Of a stretch of 43,709 bases of DNA, positions 34,509 to 42,659 are shown piece by piece; position 1 is the stretch's first letter, and every line of letters begins with the position of its first letter. The position numbers were made by a program, and so were the translations under genes. The notes under the pieces were generated by a model that worked only from the letters and a program-made list of their open reading frames with translations, was not told the origin of the DNA and made no database searches. Where the stretch lies: positions 1 to 43,709 of the forward strand of contig JALOTN010000012.1 of NCBI GenBank assembly GCA_025457885.1. The letters run 5' to 3'. This stretch comes from Thermoplasmatota archaeon (lineage in GTDB: Archaea > Thermoplasmatota > E2 > DHVEG-1).

Positions 34509-35267
34509 ATGACGATAGCCTATTTTGATTGTTTCTCTGGCATCGCAGGAGACATGATCCTTGGAGCTCTCATTGACGTTGGTGTCAATGAGACCCTCCT
34601 GAAAAAAGAATTACAAAAACTCCCCCTCAGCGGATATGAACTACAAACAAAGAAAATCCAAAGTAACCATATCAGCGCAATCGATGTCACCATCGACGTC
34701 ACCCAGGATCAACATCATCGAAGCCTTACCGACATCACCACCCTCATCACCCACAGCACTTTACCACCTGAGGTAAAGAAACTAAGTCAGACCATCTTCA
34801 ATAACCTGGGAAAAGCAGAAGCAAAGATCCATAACATACCCATAGAGGATGTGCATTTTCATGAGGTTGGAGCAATCGACTCCATCATTGACATCGTCGG
34901 ATCCGTCATCGGAATCCACCTCCTTGGAATCGACACGATTATCTGCTCCCCCTTACCTCTTGGTCATGGATTTGTATCCTGTGACCATGGATTGCTTCCC
35001 CTGCCCGCTCCAGCGACCATCGAACTCCTCAAAGGAGTCCCGGTGTATTCAGTGGACCGCAACCAGGAGACTGTCACCCCCACCGGAGCAGCAGTCATCA
35101 CCTCGCTTGCGACCAGATTTGGGGAAATGCCTCCGATGAAAATCACCAATATAGGTTATGGTAGTGGGAAGATACCAAGTAAATATCCAAACCTCCTTAG
35201 GATATATCTAGGGGAACCTGAGGAAAAAGTTATAAAAGAAAAACATAAAGAAAAAGAGAAAAAATAA
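34509..35267 (+). CDS. larC: LarC nickel insertase, N-terminal half only
   Basis: LarC inserts nickel into the NPN cofactor. The 252-residue protein starts IAYFDCFSGIAGDMILGALIDVG and has VHFHEVGAIDSIIDIVG, PLPLGHGFVSCDHG and TPTGAAVI, as the LarC N-terminal part (LarC1). Full LarC has about 400 residues; the C-terminal LarC2 domain, which binds CTP and manganese, is absent. The frame ends in a lysine-rich tail (about ten K/E residues) coded by an A-rich stretch, and no frame downstream shows LarC2, because the next gene begins on the other strand at 35298. Confidence 0.9.
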   Translation: MTIAYFDCFSGIAGDMILGALIDVGVNETLLKKELQKLPLSGYELQTKKIQSNHISAIDVTIDVTQDQHHRSLTDITTLITHSTLPPEVKKLSQTIFNNLGKAEAKIHNIPIEDVHFHEVGAIDSIIDIVGSVIGIHLLGIDTIICSPLPLGHGFVSCDHGLLPLPAPATIELLKGVPVYSVDRNQETVTPTGAAVITSLATRFGEMPPMKITNIGYGSGKIPSKYPNLLRIYLGEPEEKVIKEKHKEKEKK

Positions 35268-35297
35268 GATACGAAAGAACAAATTAATTCGAAGAGA

Positions 35298-35507
35298 CTA
35301 TTTCTTCTGGACTGCGAGATTTAAATCCTTCACCAAGGTTTTAATATCGATTCCATGCACGGTCGCGATATCCTTCACCTTTTCAAATGATGCAGCAAGG
35401 CAACCGATACAGCCGACATTATATTTCATGAACACCATAGCAGTCTCCGGGTAAGTATCAATGACTTCTTTAATCGTCATCTCTTCTGAAATCTTCTCTT
35501 TACTCAT
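35298..35507 (-). CDS. DUF1858 domain protein with CxxC
   Basis: The 69-residue protein fits the DUF1858 family: MTIKEVIDTYPETAMVFMKYNVGCIGC with C33-x2-C36, followed by a short helical part. The family is a small redox- or metal-linked fold often found with hybrid-cluster or sulfur proteins. The ATG at 35507 has AAAGGTG just upstream and starts like the family; the frame open to 35549 is too long. CTTATATGG (minus strand, about 35546-35554) could be its TATA box. Target unknown. Confidence 0.8.
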   Translation of the reverse strand: MSKEKISEEMTIKEVIDTYPETAMVFMKYNVGCIGCLAASFEKVKDIATVHGIDIKTLVKDLNLAVQKK

Positions 35508-35580
35508 GATTACACCTTTTTGTAGCCTCTCGGAATAAACACCCTCCATATAAGGATTCGTATTCCCGTATGGTGAGGAG

Positions 35581-35681
35581 ACCGGACGGTGGGATCCGGC
35601 AAAAAAAACTTCAACTAGGAAGGCGTCCCGTCCGGTAGATGCTTCCTATTAGACGGTGCAGTGTCGTCTGAATATATAAAT
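35581..35681 (-). promoter_or_regulatory. Crossing inverted repeats (possible pseudoknot) with a TATA box, upstream of the DUF1858 gene
   Basis: ACCGGACGG (35581-35589) pairs perfectly with CCGTCCGGT (35628-35636). AGGAAG (35617-35622) pairs with CTTCCT (35642-35647). The two stems cross, so they form a pseudoknot or exclude each other. An A8 run (35601-35608) lies between them, which is a U8 run in a leftward RNA. A leftward TATA box (TTTATATATT, 35671-35681) puts the start of that RNA near 35650, just before the first arm. This may be a switch or a small RNA; no known riboswitch is recognised. Confidence 0.45.
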
Positions 35682-35702
35682 TACGACATAGGGTCAGTGA
35701 AA

Positions 35703-36089
35703 CTATTCAAACATCGGAGGCTTCCCATGGACCTCTAGCATATGGTATGTCACCGCCTTGATCTCCACACCCATCCGATGTTTCTTTGTATCATATTTCT
35801 CCCCATAGACCGAAGCAGTAAGTCTACTCCCTGAAAGCGTCACTTGGAACAACACAAGGTTCTCGGCACCATTCAAAAAAAGCAGTTTTGAGAGCCAATC
35901 GACCAACAGCTGTTCCAAATCAGGAGCCTCAAGTTCGATGTTGTATTGACCAACCGGCTCGATCCTGGATTCATCGGTGATGATATCAAACATCCCTAAA
36001 GCAGCATGCTCAAAAGCCTCTGAGATGGTCTTCCCATAGGCTTTGACCCCGACATCCGCGGTATGTTCAACAAGCTCGTAAGGCTTCAT
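35703..36089 (-). CDS. Archease, RtcB partner
   Basis: Archease helps the tRNA ligase RtcB turn over. The 128-residue protein opens YELVEHTADVGVKAYGKTISEAFEHAALGMFDIITD, the family's first half with metal-binding aspartates, and has LLVDWLSKLLFL. It ends at PPMFE, where relatives continue to a final aspartate and isoleucine (FDI) that take part in metal binding; here glutamate sits at that place and the last residue is missing. Start ATG overlaps the end of the upstream phosphorylase by four bases. Confidence 0.88.
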   Translation of the reverse strand: MKPYELVEHTADVGVKAYGKTISEAFEHAALGMFDIITDESRIEPVGQYNIELEAPDLEQLLVDWLSKLLFLNGAENLVLFQVTLSGSRLTASVYGEKYDTKKHRMGVEIKAVTYHMLEVHGKPPMFE

Positions 36090-36850
36090 AAGGTCGCCTG
36101 AGACACATCACTAGGGCAGACACAGAGTTGTTTCTCATCAAGGGATTGAAAAGTCAGATGAATGATTTTGGATATCAACGGCTGTTTCTTCTTGTAGAGC
36201 GCTGATATCTCATCAGCCGGCAGTCGCTGTTGCAGACCAGCTGCCATGTTGCACACCAAACAAAGAGAAACAAAACACATGCTTTTTTCCCGTGCTAAGG
36301 TCACTTCAGGTGCAACCGTCATCCCTACAATATCTGCTGCGGTGCTGTATAATTGAATCTCAGCAGCAGTCTCCAAACGAGGTCCTTCTGTCACAAGATA
36401 CACACCATTCTCATGGACCGTGATCTCCTTGATCTTCTTGCAGCTTTTCAACAAAAGCGTTCGAAGGGAAGAACAAAAAGGTTCTGTCATGTCCACGTGG
36501 ATCCGCGAATCGTCATAGAAGGTGGTAGGTCTTGATTTGGTTGTGTCAATGAAATCATGAGGGATGACAAAATCCCCTGGCCGAATCATCTTCTGCATAG
36601 ACCCAACGGTGCCAATAGAAAAGATACAGGAGACATGACTGACGGCGAATGCATGGATATTCCCAAGGTAATTAATCCGATGCGGCGGGAGGTTTCCCTG
36701 CTCCCCATGACGTTGAATGAAGAAAACCTCATGGTTCCCCAGTGTTGCTGTTTCCAGATGAATATCCCCATAGGGTGTATGCACCTTGATTTTCTCTGGG
36801 TTAGTCAACAGATCTGGCATATAATGCCCGCAGAGTATTCCGATTCTCAT
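36086..36850 (-). CDS. S-methyl-5'-thioinosine/thioadenosine phosphorylase family
   Basis: The 254-residue protein belongs to the nucleoside phosphorylase group that splits methylthio-nucleosides. It has IQRHGEQGNLPPHRINYLGN (phosphate site), GTVGSMQ, and EGPRLETAAEIQLY followed by GMTVAPEVTLARE. LVCNMAAG occupies the base-binding place where adenosine-specific MTAP has aspartates, so a 6-oxopurine such as methylthioinosine is more likely. It leads the pair with archease and shares a short divergent promoter region with the DPH6 gene. GGTAGGT precedes the ATG. Confidence 0.85.
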   Translation of the reverse strand: MRIGILCGHYMPDLLTNPEKIKVHTPYGDIHLETATLGNHEVFFIQRHGEQGNLPPHRINYLGNIHAFAVSHVSCIFSIGTVGSMQKMIRPGDFVIPHDFIDTTKSRPTTFYDDSRIHVDMTEPFCSSLRTLLLKSCKKIKEITVHENGVYLVTEGPRLETAAEIQLYSTAADIVGMTVAPEVTLAREKSMCFVSLCLVCNMAAGLQQRLPADEISALYKKKQPLISKIIHLTFQSLDEKQLCVCPSDVSQATL

Positions 36851-36874
36851 GATACCTACCTATCACCAAGAAAT

Positions 36875-36890
36875 GTTTAATTGTTTAAAG
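36875..36890. promoter_or_regulatory. Shared divergent promoter of the phosphorylase and DPH6 genes
   Basis: GTTTAATTGTTTAAAG reads as a TATA-like element on either strand. It lies about 25 bases from the DPH6 ATG at 36905 and about 32 from the ATG at 36850; the whole gap between the genes is only 54 bases. Confidence 0.4.
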
Positions 36891-36904
36891 AGATACCTAT
36901 GCTG

Positions 36905-37576
36905 ATGAGAGTCGCAGCATTGTTCTCCGGTGGAAAGGACTCGGTGTTCTCTGTGTATATCACACAGCAATATGGTTGGGATGTCTCTCATCTTGTTACT
37001 CTATATCCAAAGAAATCCGATTCATGGATGTTTCATTCGGTGAACATTCGTCAAGCTACCCTTCTTTCAGATGCTTTGAGAATCCCTTGTGTCACAAGGG
37101 ACACCTCAGCAGAGAAAGAAACAGAGCTTGATGATTTATTTGCGGTGCTGCAGAACCTAGAGATTGACGGGGTAATCAGTGGAGCAATCGCCTCAGAGTA
37201 TCAGCGGACCCGGATAGAACGGGTCTGTGACCGGCTTGGGATGAAATCATTCACCCCATTGTGGCATAAGAATCAGGAACGATTACTCCGTGATCAGGTA
37301 CACGCAGGATTCCATATCCTTATCGTTGGTGTGTTTGCAGAGGGATTTGATGAGTCTTGGCTTGGGAGAACCATTGATCAGGAGACGATTGATGATCTTG
37401 TGCTTCTTCATCAGAAACATGGGATCAATATCGCTGGTGAAGGAGGGGAATATGAGACATTGGTGTTATCTGGTCCTTCCTTCTTTCAAAAAATGGTAAT
37501 TGATGCTTCTGAAAAAGTCTGGAACCGTGATTCCGGTGTGTACCAGGTGAAAGCCGCTCATCTATCAGATGATTAA
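36905..37576 (+). CDS. dph6: Diphthine-ammonia ligase family (DPH6)
   Basis: It amidates diphthine in the last step of diphthamide formation on EF2. The 223-residue protein starts MRVAALFSGGKDSVFS, with the PP-loop SGGKDS (8-13), and has DGVISGAIASEYQRTRIERVC and NIAGEGGEYETLVL near the C-terminus, all typical. Upstream ATG codons at 36881 and 36899 are possible, but the family starts here and the TATA spacing agrees. Its TAA interlocks with the TAA of the convergent PqqD gene. Confidence 0.9.
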   Translation: MRVAALFSGGKDSVFSVYITQQYGWDVSHLVTLYPKKSDSWMFHSVNIRQATLLSDALRIPCVTRDTSAEKETELDDLFAVLQNLEIDGVISGAIASEYQRTRIERVCDRLGMKSFTPLWHKNQERLLRDQVHAGFHILIVGVFAEGFDESWLGRTIDQETIDDLVLLHQKHGINIAGEGGEYETLVLSGPSFFQKMVIDASEKVWNRDSGVYQVKAAHLSDD

Positions 37577-37902
37577 TACGTGATGTAGTTGAGTGCTTTG
37601 AGTTGTTGGAGGAACAGGAAGAGCCGCTGGTCAAGGTTCTTTTGATCGGGGAACTGCTTGGTCATCTCTGCAAGGATTTCTTTGACAGGTTGTGTTCCAT
37701 CACAGTGTTTCCAGATGGTGGATCCAAATCTATCGAGATGGGCTTCGAAGGTGTTCTCTCGTCGTAATACCTTACAGAAGGACTTCCCAAGTTTGCCTGT
37801 GAATTTTGGGACGGTGAGTGTCACTAAGCCATCCGTGTTAGTGGTCCAGGGGTAATCTAACCGTAATGGTCTGTACTGGAGAAACTCTTCAACAGTCGGC
37901 AG
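37573..37902 (-). CDS. PqqD-like protein with no standard start codon
   Basis: From GTG 37824 the frame gives an 83-residue protein with LDRFGSTIWKHCDGTQPVKEIL, the PqqD (winged-helix peptide carrier) signature. The family-like sequence clearly goes on upstream: LPTVEEFLQYRPLRLDYPW, then DGLVTLTVPKF. This upstream part has no ATG, GTG or TTG before an in-frame TGA near 37936; only CTG 37902 could start it. The upstream part also overlaps the end of the OPT gene, whose TAA (37907-37909) is one base out of frame. I place the start at CTG; a +1 shift at the OPT stop is the other reading. Confidence 0.7.
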   Translation of the reverse strand: MPTVEEFLQYRPLRLDYPWTTNTDGLVTLTVPKFTGKLGKSFCKVLRRENTFEAHLDRFGSTIWKHCDGTQPVKEILAEMTKQFPDQKNLDQRLFLFLQQLKALNYITY

Positions 37903-37906
37903 GCTT

Positions 37907-39958
37907 TTACTTTTCGTCTTTGGCGTAGATTTCCCTCAACGGGATATATGCGAGGAGTGCTGCGATGAAAAGCCAGATGAGCACTGAGGGTAAGATTGGG
38001 GGGTATTCAAAGACCGCGAAGTTTAATCCTCCTATGATGAGGAACGCGACGATGACACCCATCAGGGCTTCTCCTGCTATCAATCCCGCGGTGAGAAGCA
38101 GACCAGTTCTTATAATCTTTTCTTTGGGTGCGACATCAGTCTGTTTAATGGCAAGATCCCAGTCGCTGATTTCTTCTTCTTGAGCAGACCCGTATTTCTT
38201 TGCAATAGCGCGGTTCGTGATGGCACGAACGATACCACCAGCAAAGATAGGGGTGCTGAGGGTGAAGGGGAGATAAATCCCAATCGCGACAGGTAAAACC
38301 GGAAGGTTGATGAGGATTAAGACAAAAGCAAGCACTGCTCCGGCGACGACGAACGGCCAGACCATTTCTCCACCAAGGACACCCTGAACGATCCCCTGCA
38401 TGAGGAACGCTTGAGGTGCAGGCAGGTTGGTGCTGCCGATATGATATGCCTTATCCAACGCCTGGATGACCAACGCGAGGATTGGGGCTGCTGCCGCGAC
38501 ACCGATGATTTCTGCAATCTGCTGGTTTCGAGGTGTTGCCCCGATCATCTGACCACAGGTCATTGATTGCAGGACATCCCCTGAGATAGCAGCCGCACAA
38601 CAAATGACTGCGGCGATGAGGATGGCGATTCCTGCGGCACCGACATTTCCGGAAAGACCAAACCCAAGCAGGATTAATGAGGTGATGAGTAACACGGAGA
38701 CGGTGACCCCGGAGATTGGGTTGTTCGATGAACCAAGCAAACCCGCCATATATCCTGCGATGGCGCTGGCGACGAATGCGAATAAGATGGCAAACACTGC
38801 CATGACTGCGGATACGACCCAGATGTTCGAGATCCAGACATACACAAGAAACACAGGAATTGTGAGAGCCCCAATCATGAGGAACACGAACTTGATATTC
38901 AAATCTGTGTCAGTTCTCTTCTTCGCTTCCACCTGTCCTCCGCGGATACCAGCAATTGCTTCTTTTATACCGCTTGCAAGGTTGGATCGGAGTTTAAAGA
39001 TCGTGAACAGACCTCCGACGACCATGGCACCGACACCAATGTACCGGATGTAATGTCCCCAGATGGCAAAGAATCCCCAGATCTGGAAGCCCATCTCTTG
39101 GTTTCCGAAGCCAAGTGCGAGCGCATCTGTGACATCTGCGGGGGTTGTCGGCACCGGCAATCCAGTTGCGAGTGCGATGAGTGGGACAAGAATGACCCAT
39201 CCAAGGAGACCTCCGACAAACACAAACGCGGCGATCTTTGGTCCGATGATCCATCCGACACCGAGTAACGCAGGTGATGTGGCAACACCACCATAGAAGA
39301 CTCCTGATTGTTCTCCTCCGCCGATATCAAATTTCCCGATATTTGCGATCCCATGGACAGCACCGGCGAACATTTTTGTTCCAACTTGTCCGAATTTAAA
39401 TAAAGCAGAAACGAGCACACCAATGATGAGCCAGACACCACTAACTCCGCTCCCTTTTGGTTTCTTCCCATTTTCATCAACACCTCCACCAACGGTGGTG
39501 GTCAGGACCGCAGCAACTGCGACTCCCTCAGGGAACGGCAGATCGGTTTTGATAATGAGTGCTCTTCGAAGAGGAACCATCCAAAGTACACCCAGGATCC
39601 CTCCGAATAAAGCAATAAGCGTGGTTTCAACGTAGTGGATCTCTGTCCAGGTTCCGATGAGCACCAGGGCAGGGATGGTGAAAATAACTCCAGCAGCAAG
39701 CGCCTCACCAGCAGCAGCCCCCATCATGCCGATGTTGACCTCAAGGATCGTTCCTTTGAAGGGTCTGAGAAATGCAAAAGCCATGACTGCTCCGGGTATG
39801 ACTGCGGATACTGTCATTCCAGCGTAGAGACCGAGATAGGCGTTGGCTGCACCAAGAATAACTGCGAGAATAGCTCCTACCAGCACTGCTTTGATAGTTA
39901 ATTCCGGTATCTTTTTGTCCGCTGGGATAAATGAGTTGAAATCGTCTCTGGATGACAT
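37907..39958 (-). CDS. OPT-family oligopeptide transporter
   Basis: The 683-residue membrane protein has about 14-16 hydrophobic spans and opens with KIPELTIKAVLVGAILAVILGAANAYLGLYAGMTVSAVIPGAVM, a hallmark of the OPT family (here divided for length). Later marks are DLPFPEGVAVAAVLT and QSMTCGQMIGATPRNQQIAEIIG. Members carry small peptides or metal-siderophore complexes, driven by protons. It lies just before the PqqD-like gene and may import peptides made outside by secreted peptidases such as the C25 enzyme. Confidence 0.9.
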   Translation of the reverse strand: MSSRDDFNSFIPADKKIPELTIKAVLVGAILAVILGAANAYLGLYAGMTVSAVIPGAVMAFAFLRPFKGTILEVNIGMMGAAAGEALAAGVIFTIPALVLIGTWTEIHYVETTLIALFGGILGVLWMVPLRRALIIKTDLPFPEGVAVAAVLTTTVGGGVDENGKKPKGSGVSGVWLIIGVLVSALFKFGQVGTKMFAGAVHGIANIGKFDIGGGEQSGVFYGGVATSPALLGVGWIIGPKIAAFVFVGGLLGWVILVPLIALATGLPVPTTPADVTDALALGFGNQEMGFQIWGFFAIWGHYIRYIGVGAMVVGGLFTIFKLRSNLASGIKEAIAGIRGGQVEAKKRTDTDLNIKFVFLMIGALTIPVFLVYVWISNIWVVSAVMAVFAILFAFVASAIAGYMAGLLGSSNNPISGVTVSVLLITSLILLGFGLSGNVGAAGIAILIAAVICCAAAISGDVLQSMTCGQMIGATPRNQQIAEIIGVAAAAPILALVIQALDKAYHIGSTNLPAPQAFLMQGIVQGVLGGEMVWPFVVAGAVLAFVLILINLPVLPVAIGIYLPFTLSTPIFAGGIVRAITNRAIAKKYGSAQEEEISDWDLAIKQTDVAPKEKIIRTGLLLTAGLIAGEALMGVIVAFLIIGGLNFAVFEYPPILPSVLIWLFIAALLAYIPLREIYAKDEK

Positions 39959-39989
39959 AGATAATCAATATGATAAATATATTTCAGTG

Positions 39990-39998
39990 TTTATAAAA
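39990..39998 (-). promoter_or_regulatory. TATA box of the OPT gene
   Basis: The minus strand reads TTTTATAAA, about 32-40 bases before the ATG at 39958, which gives a short leader. Confidence 0.45.
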
Positions 39999-40039
39999 CC
40001 ATCGGTTTTTAATCTCTCCTTATGATAACAGAAAATCTT

Positions 40040-41290
40040 TTATAATTCAATGGGGTATCGCAGGATTCCTGCAAGACCACTGAACGCAGAGTATAACGAT
40101 TCGCCTTCCTCGCTGTTTCTCGATATGAGTTTGACGGTTGCATTTGTTTTTTCTGCGAGATCTGAAAGTTCGTCGACAAGGTCAACCTTCTGGGTTATCT
40201 CCATGGGTAGCGAGGTTTTACAGGTAGGGCAGACCGGTGGGGTGAATTCTTCTAAGGCATCCTCCGTTAAGGTCTTCTCCTGGGTATATGCACAGCTTTG
40301 ACATTTCATGGTCACCCGGTATTTCCGGAGGTCCTCTGAGAGAATGAGGGTATCAACAACTCCCATCTCCAGGGCTTTTCTGACTTGGTGTTCCCCGTAG
40401 ACCGCGAGGCTTTTATCTGTCTTGGTGATTTCTGATAAGAATCGTTTCATGAATTTTTTTTCTTGGGACACCTTCAGATCAGTCATTTTATCTGCAGCAT
40501 TGGCCACAAGTTCTCGTAATCCGAATTCGTCGGTGTATCCGGTGTCGAAGGTGTCGATGATTTTCTTCTGGATTTCGTAATGGAGGTAAGATTCGTTGAC
40601 GAAGTATTGTTTTGTGGGGCCTGGTCCGCCGACCAGGATGCCTTTGAGGTTTGGCTCTGCGAGGAAGATTTCACTGGCTCGTTCTCCGCATTTCACGAAC
40701 CATTCATGGGCTGCTATCTCGGTGTTGCGTTCGAATCGTCGTTGGGATTGTCCTCCTCTGCCGTGTTTTCCAGGGACTTGGGATGTCATGTAGCGGATGA
40801 GTTCGACCCGGCTGCCGCGCAGCATCCCAACGGTGCATTCTCTGCGGTCGATGAGGAAGAGGCCGTAGATTTCTTTTTCTGTGAGCATGGCTTCGAGTGG
40901 TTCGGTGTAGAACTGGGAGTCGCAGCGGTAGAGGAAGGTGATGACGGGCATAGGTGGTTCGATGATGAAGGCGACCATGTCGGTTTTGTCTGCCCCGATG
41001 CTTTTATGGCCGACGAACATGGCGAGTCCATTGGGTGGTGGTTGTTTGAATGTCTTCAGGCGGCTCATGATGGATTCGATGGCAGAGAGCACGTTTTTCA
41101 TGGTGGTCTTTGATTTGATGTTTTGTGATTGTGAGTATTCGTTTCGGAGGTAGGCGACGACGTCGAAGATTTGTTTAGATGGGGGGACGTATAAGGAGAT
41201 GAGTTCGGTGTGTTTCCCTCGGCATTTCTTTAACTCTTCTAATGATCGTCTTAGGTCGTAGATTTGCCGCTGGGTCATATCATCGGTCAT
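40040..41290 (-). CDS. prf1: Peptide chain release factor aRF1
   Basis: aRF1 reads all three stop codons. The 416-residue protein has NIKS (57-60) and YxCxxxF (YRCDSQF, 121-127) for stop codon reading, GGQ (179-181, in GRGGQSQRRF) for release, and a C-terminal zinc-ribbon (CxxC in KCQSC and CPTC) near 330-365. Length is normal for archaea. The start at 41290 gives four extra residues over the ATG at 41278; either may be right. Stands between the OPT gene and the beta-CASP RNase. Confidence 0.96.
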   Translation of the reverse strand: MTDDMTQRQIYDLRRSLEELKKCRGKHTELISLYVPPSKQIFDVVAYLRNEYSQSQNIKSKTTMKNVLSAIESIMSRLKTFKQPPPNGLAMFVGHKSIGADKTDMVAFIIEPPMPVITFLYRCDSQFYTEPLEAMLTEKEIYGLFLIDRRECTVGMLRGSRVELIRYMTSQVPGKHGRGGQSQRRFERNTEIAAHEWFVKCGERASEIFLAEPNLKGILVGGPGPTKQYFVNESYLHYEIQKKIIDTFDTGYTDEFGLRELVANAADKMTDLKVSQEKKFMKRFLSEITKTDKSLAVYGEHQVRKALEMGVVDTLILSEDLRKYRVTMKCQSCAYTQEKTLTEDALEEFTPPVCPTCKTSLPMEITQKVDLVDELSDLAEKTNATVKLISRNSEEGESLYSAFSGLAGILRYPIEL

Positions 41291-41354
41291 TGTTAAGCCA
41301 CCATTATTTTTCTCTTTCTTTAATCATTTTTTTTAAAATCATATCGAGGGGTTG

Positions 41355-42596
41355 TTATAAGGAAAAATGTTCCCCTTTCATTGGGGTGAGGACTTCAGCG
41401 GTATCTTTCAGCGCTTCTGCTAGTGGTGTACGGTCGGAGCTGTGGAATAGAACAATTTTTTCTGGGTTACATTTCTGTGCAAACTGAATTAGTTCACTAT
41501 GGCCTGCATGTGCAGAGAAATCATAGTATTTGACCTCACAGTTCACTTTTTCCATGACGCCGTAGAAGTTAAGCTTCCCTTTTTCTATCAGAAGCCTGCT
41601 GTTGGTCCCTGGGATCTGATACCCGGTGAGAAGCACTGCGCTTTTCTTATCATTTTTCAACTTGTTCATGTACGATAGGACAGGTCCGCCATCCATCATG
41701 CCGCTTGAAGTGACAATGACATCTGCTTTCATAGCACTCTTTCTGCTCTGTTCTGAATGGACCATGTTGACTTTCTTGAGTGCTTTTTTAAGGTCATCTA
41801 TGGATCGGAGGTATTTCGGGTACTTCAAATAGATTTTTGAAATCTTTTTTCCCATCCCATCGAACCAAACGTTATATCCTGCATCTTTGAGTACGAGGAG
41901 GATTTCTTGTGATCGTGAGACTGCAAACGCGGGAATGATTACCGTGCCACCTCGATTGTTGACCTCTTTTATTTTTTCAAGGAATTCTCTTTCTAAATCC
42001 TTCCTTTTTCTATGTTCTCTGCCTGCGTAGGTGCCTTCCATGAAAAGGATGTCGCAGGGAATTGGTTTTGTGCCTTTGACAAGTCTGGTATCTATGGTGT
42101 TGAGATCACCAGTGAATAAGAGTCGTTTGTCTCCGATAAGTTCAAACATGAGTGCGCCAGGGATGTGGCCCGCGGAGTGGTAATGTACACTGTAGTTCTC
42201 CCCAAGATCTCGTCTCTTCCCTGGTTCGACTGGGACATAGCTATGTTCCGCTTCTTTGACATCGGCATTGGTAAAAGGAATGGAGTAACCATCCATCTGA
42301 GCTATCTTGACGGTATCCTTTTGTAATAAATTGCTTATGACCGCGGTCGGTTCAGTGGTGATAATGCGGTGGTCTGATTCTGAGCAGAGCCAGGGGATCA
42401 TCCCGCAATGATCAAGATGGGAATGCGTAAGAAACGTTAAGTCGACGGGTGGTGGTGGGAGTGGGAACGTGGGTGGTTTTCCTGGAGACATCCCGTAGTC
42501 AAAGAGGAATCTCATGTCTTCTAATTCAAGGATCATCGCAAGATTGCCGACTTCGTCGCTTCCGCCAAGGAATTGACATCGTATACCAGAATCCAT
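41355..42596 (-). CDS. Beta-CASP metallo-beta-lactamase RNase, aCPSF2-like
   Basis: The 413-residue protein has the metal motif THSHLDHCGMIPW (H58, H60, D62, H63), HSAGHIPGA, LFTGDLNT, then the beta-CASP insertion with PAFAVSRSQEILLVL and VIVTSSGMMDGGPVLSY, and DFSAHAGHSEL and HSS near the end. No N-terminal KH domains are present, which fits aCPSF2 rather than aCPSF1. These enzymes cut RNA in 3' end formation or decay. The ATG at 42596 is preferred to the TTG at 42605; AGGAGG lies about 30 bases upstream. Confidence 0.9.
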   Translation of the reverse strand: MDSGIRCQFLGGSDEVGNLAMILELEDMRFLFDYGMSPGKPPTFPLPPPPVDLTFLTHSHLDHCGMIPWLCSESDHRIITTEPTAVISNLLQKDTVKIAQMDGYSIPFTNADVKEAEHSYVPVEPGKRRDLGENYSVHYHSAGHIPGALMFELIGDKRLLFTGDLNTIDTRLVKGTKPIPCDILFMEGTYAGREHRKRKDLEREFLEKIKEVNNRGGTVIIPAFAVSRSQEILLVLKDAGYNVWFDGMGKKISKIYLKYPKYLRSIDDLKKALKKVNMVHSEQSRKSAMKADVIVTSSGMMDGGPVLSYMNKLKNDKKSAVLLTGYQIPGTNSRLLIEKGKLNFYGVMEKVNCEVKYYDFSAHAGHSELIQFAQKCNPEKIVLFHSSDRTPLAEALKDTAEVLTPMKGEHFSL

Positions 42597-42659
42597 TCGT
42601 ATCAAACCTTTTTTACAAACTAGGCCTCCTAAAGAAAAAAGAGGTTGATTAATGTTTGG

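Noticed and set aside
40580..41113. Long plus-strand frame over the aRF1 gene
   Set aside because: Antisense to aRF1 with NIKS and GGQ motifs; translation is low-complexity and unlike any family.
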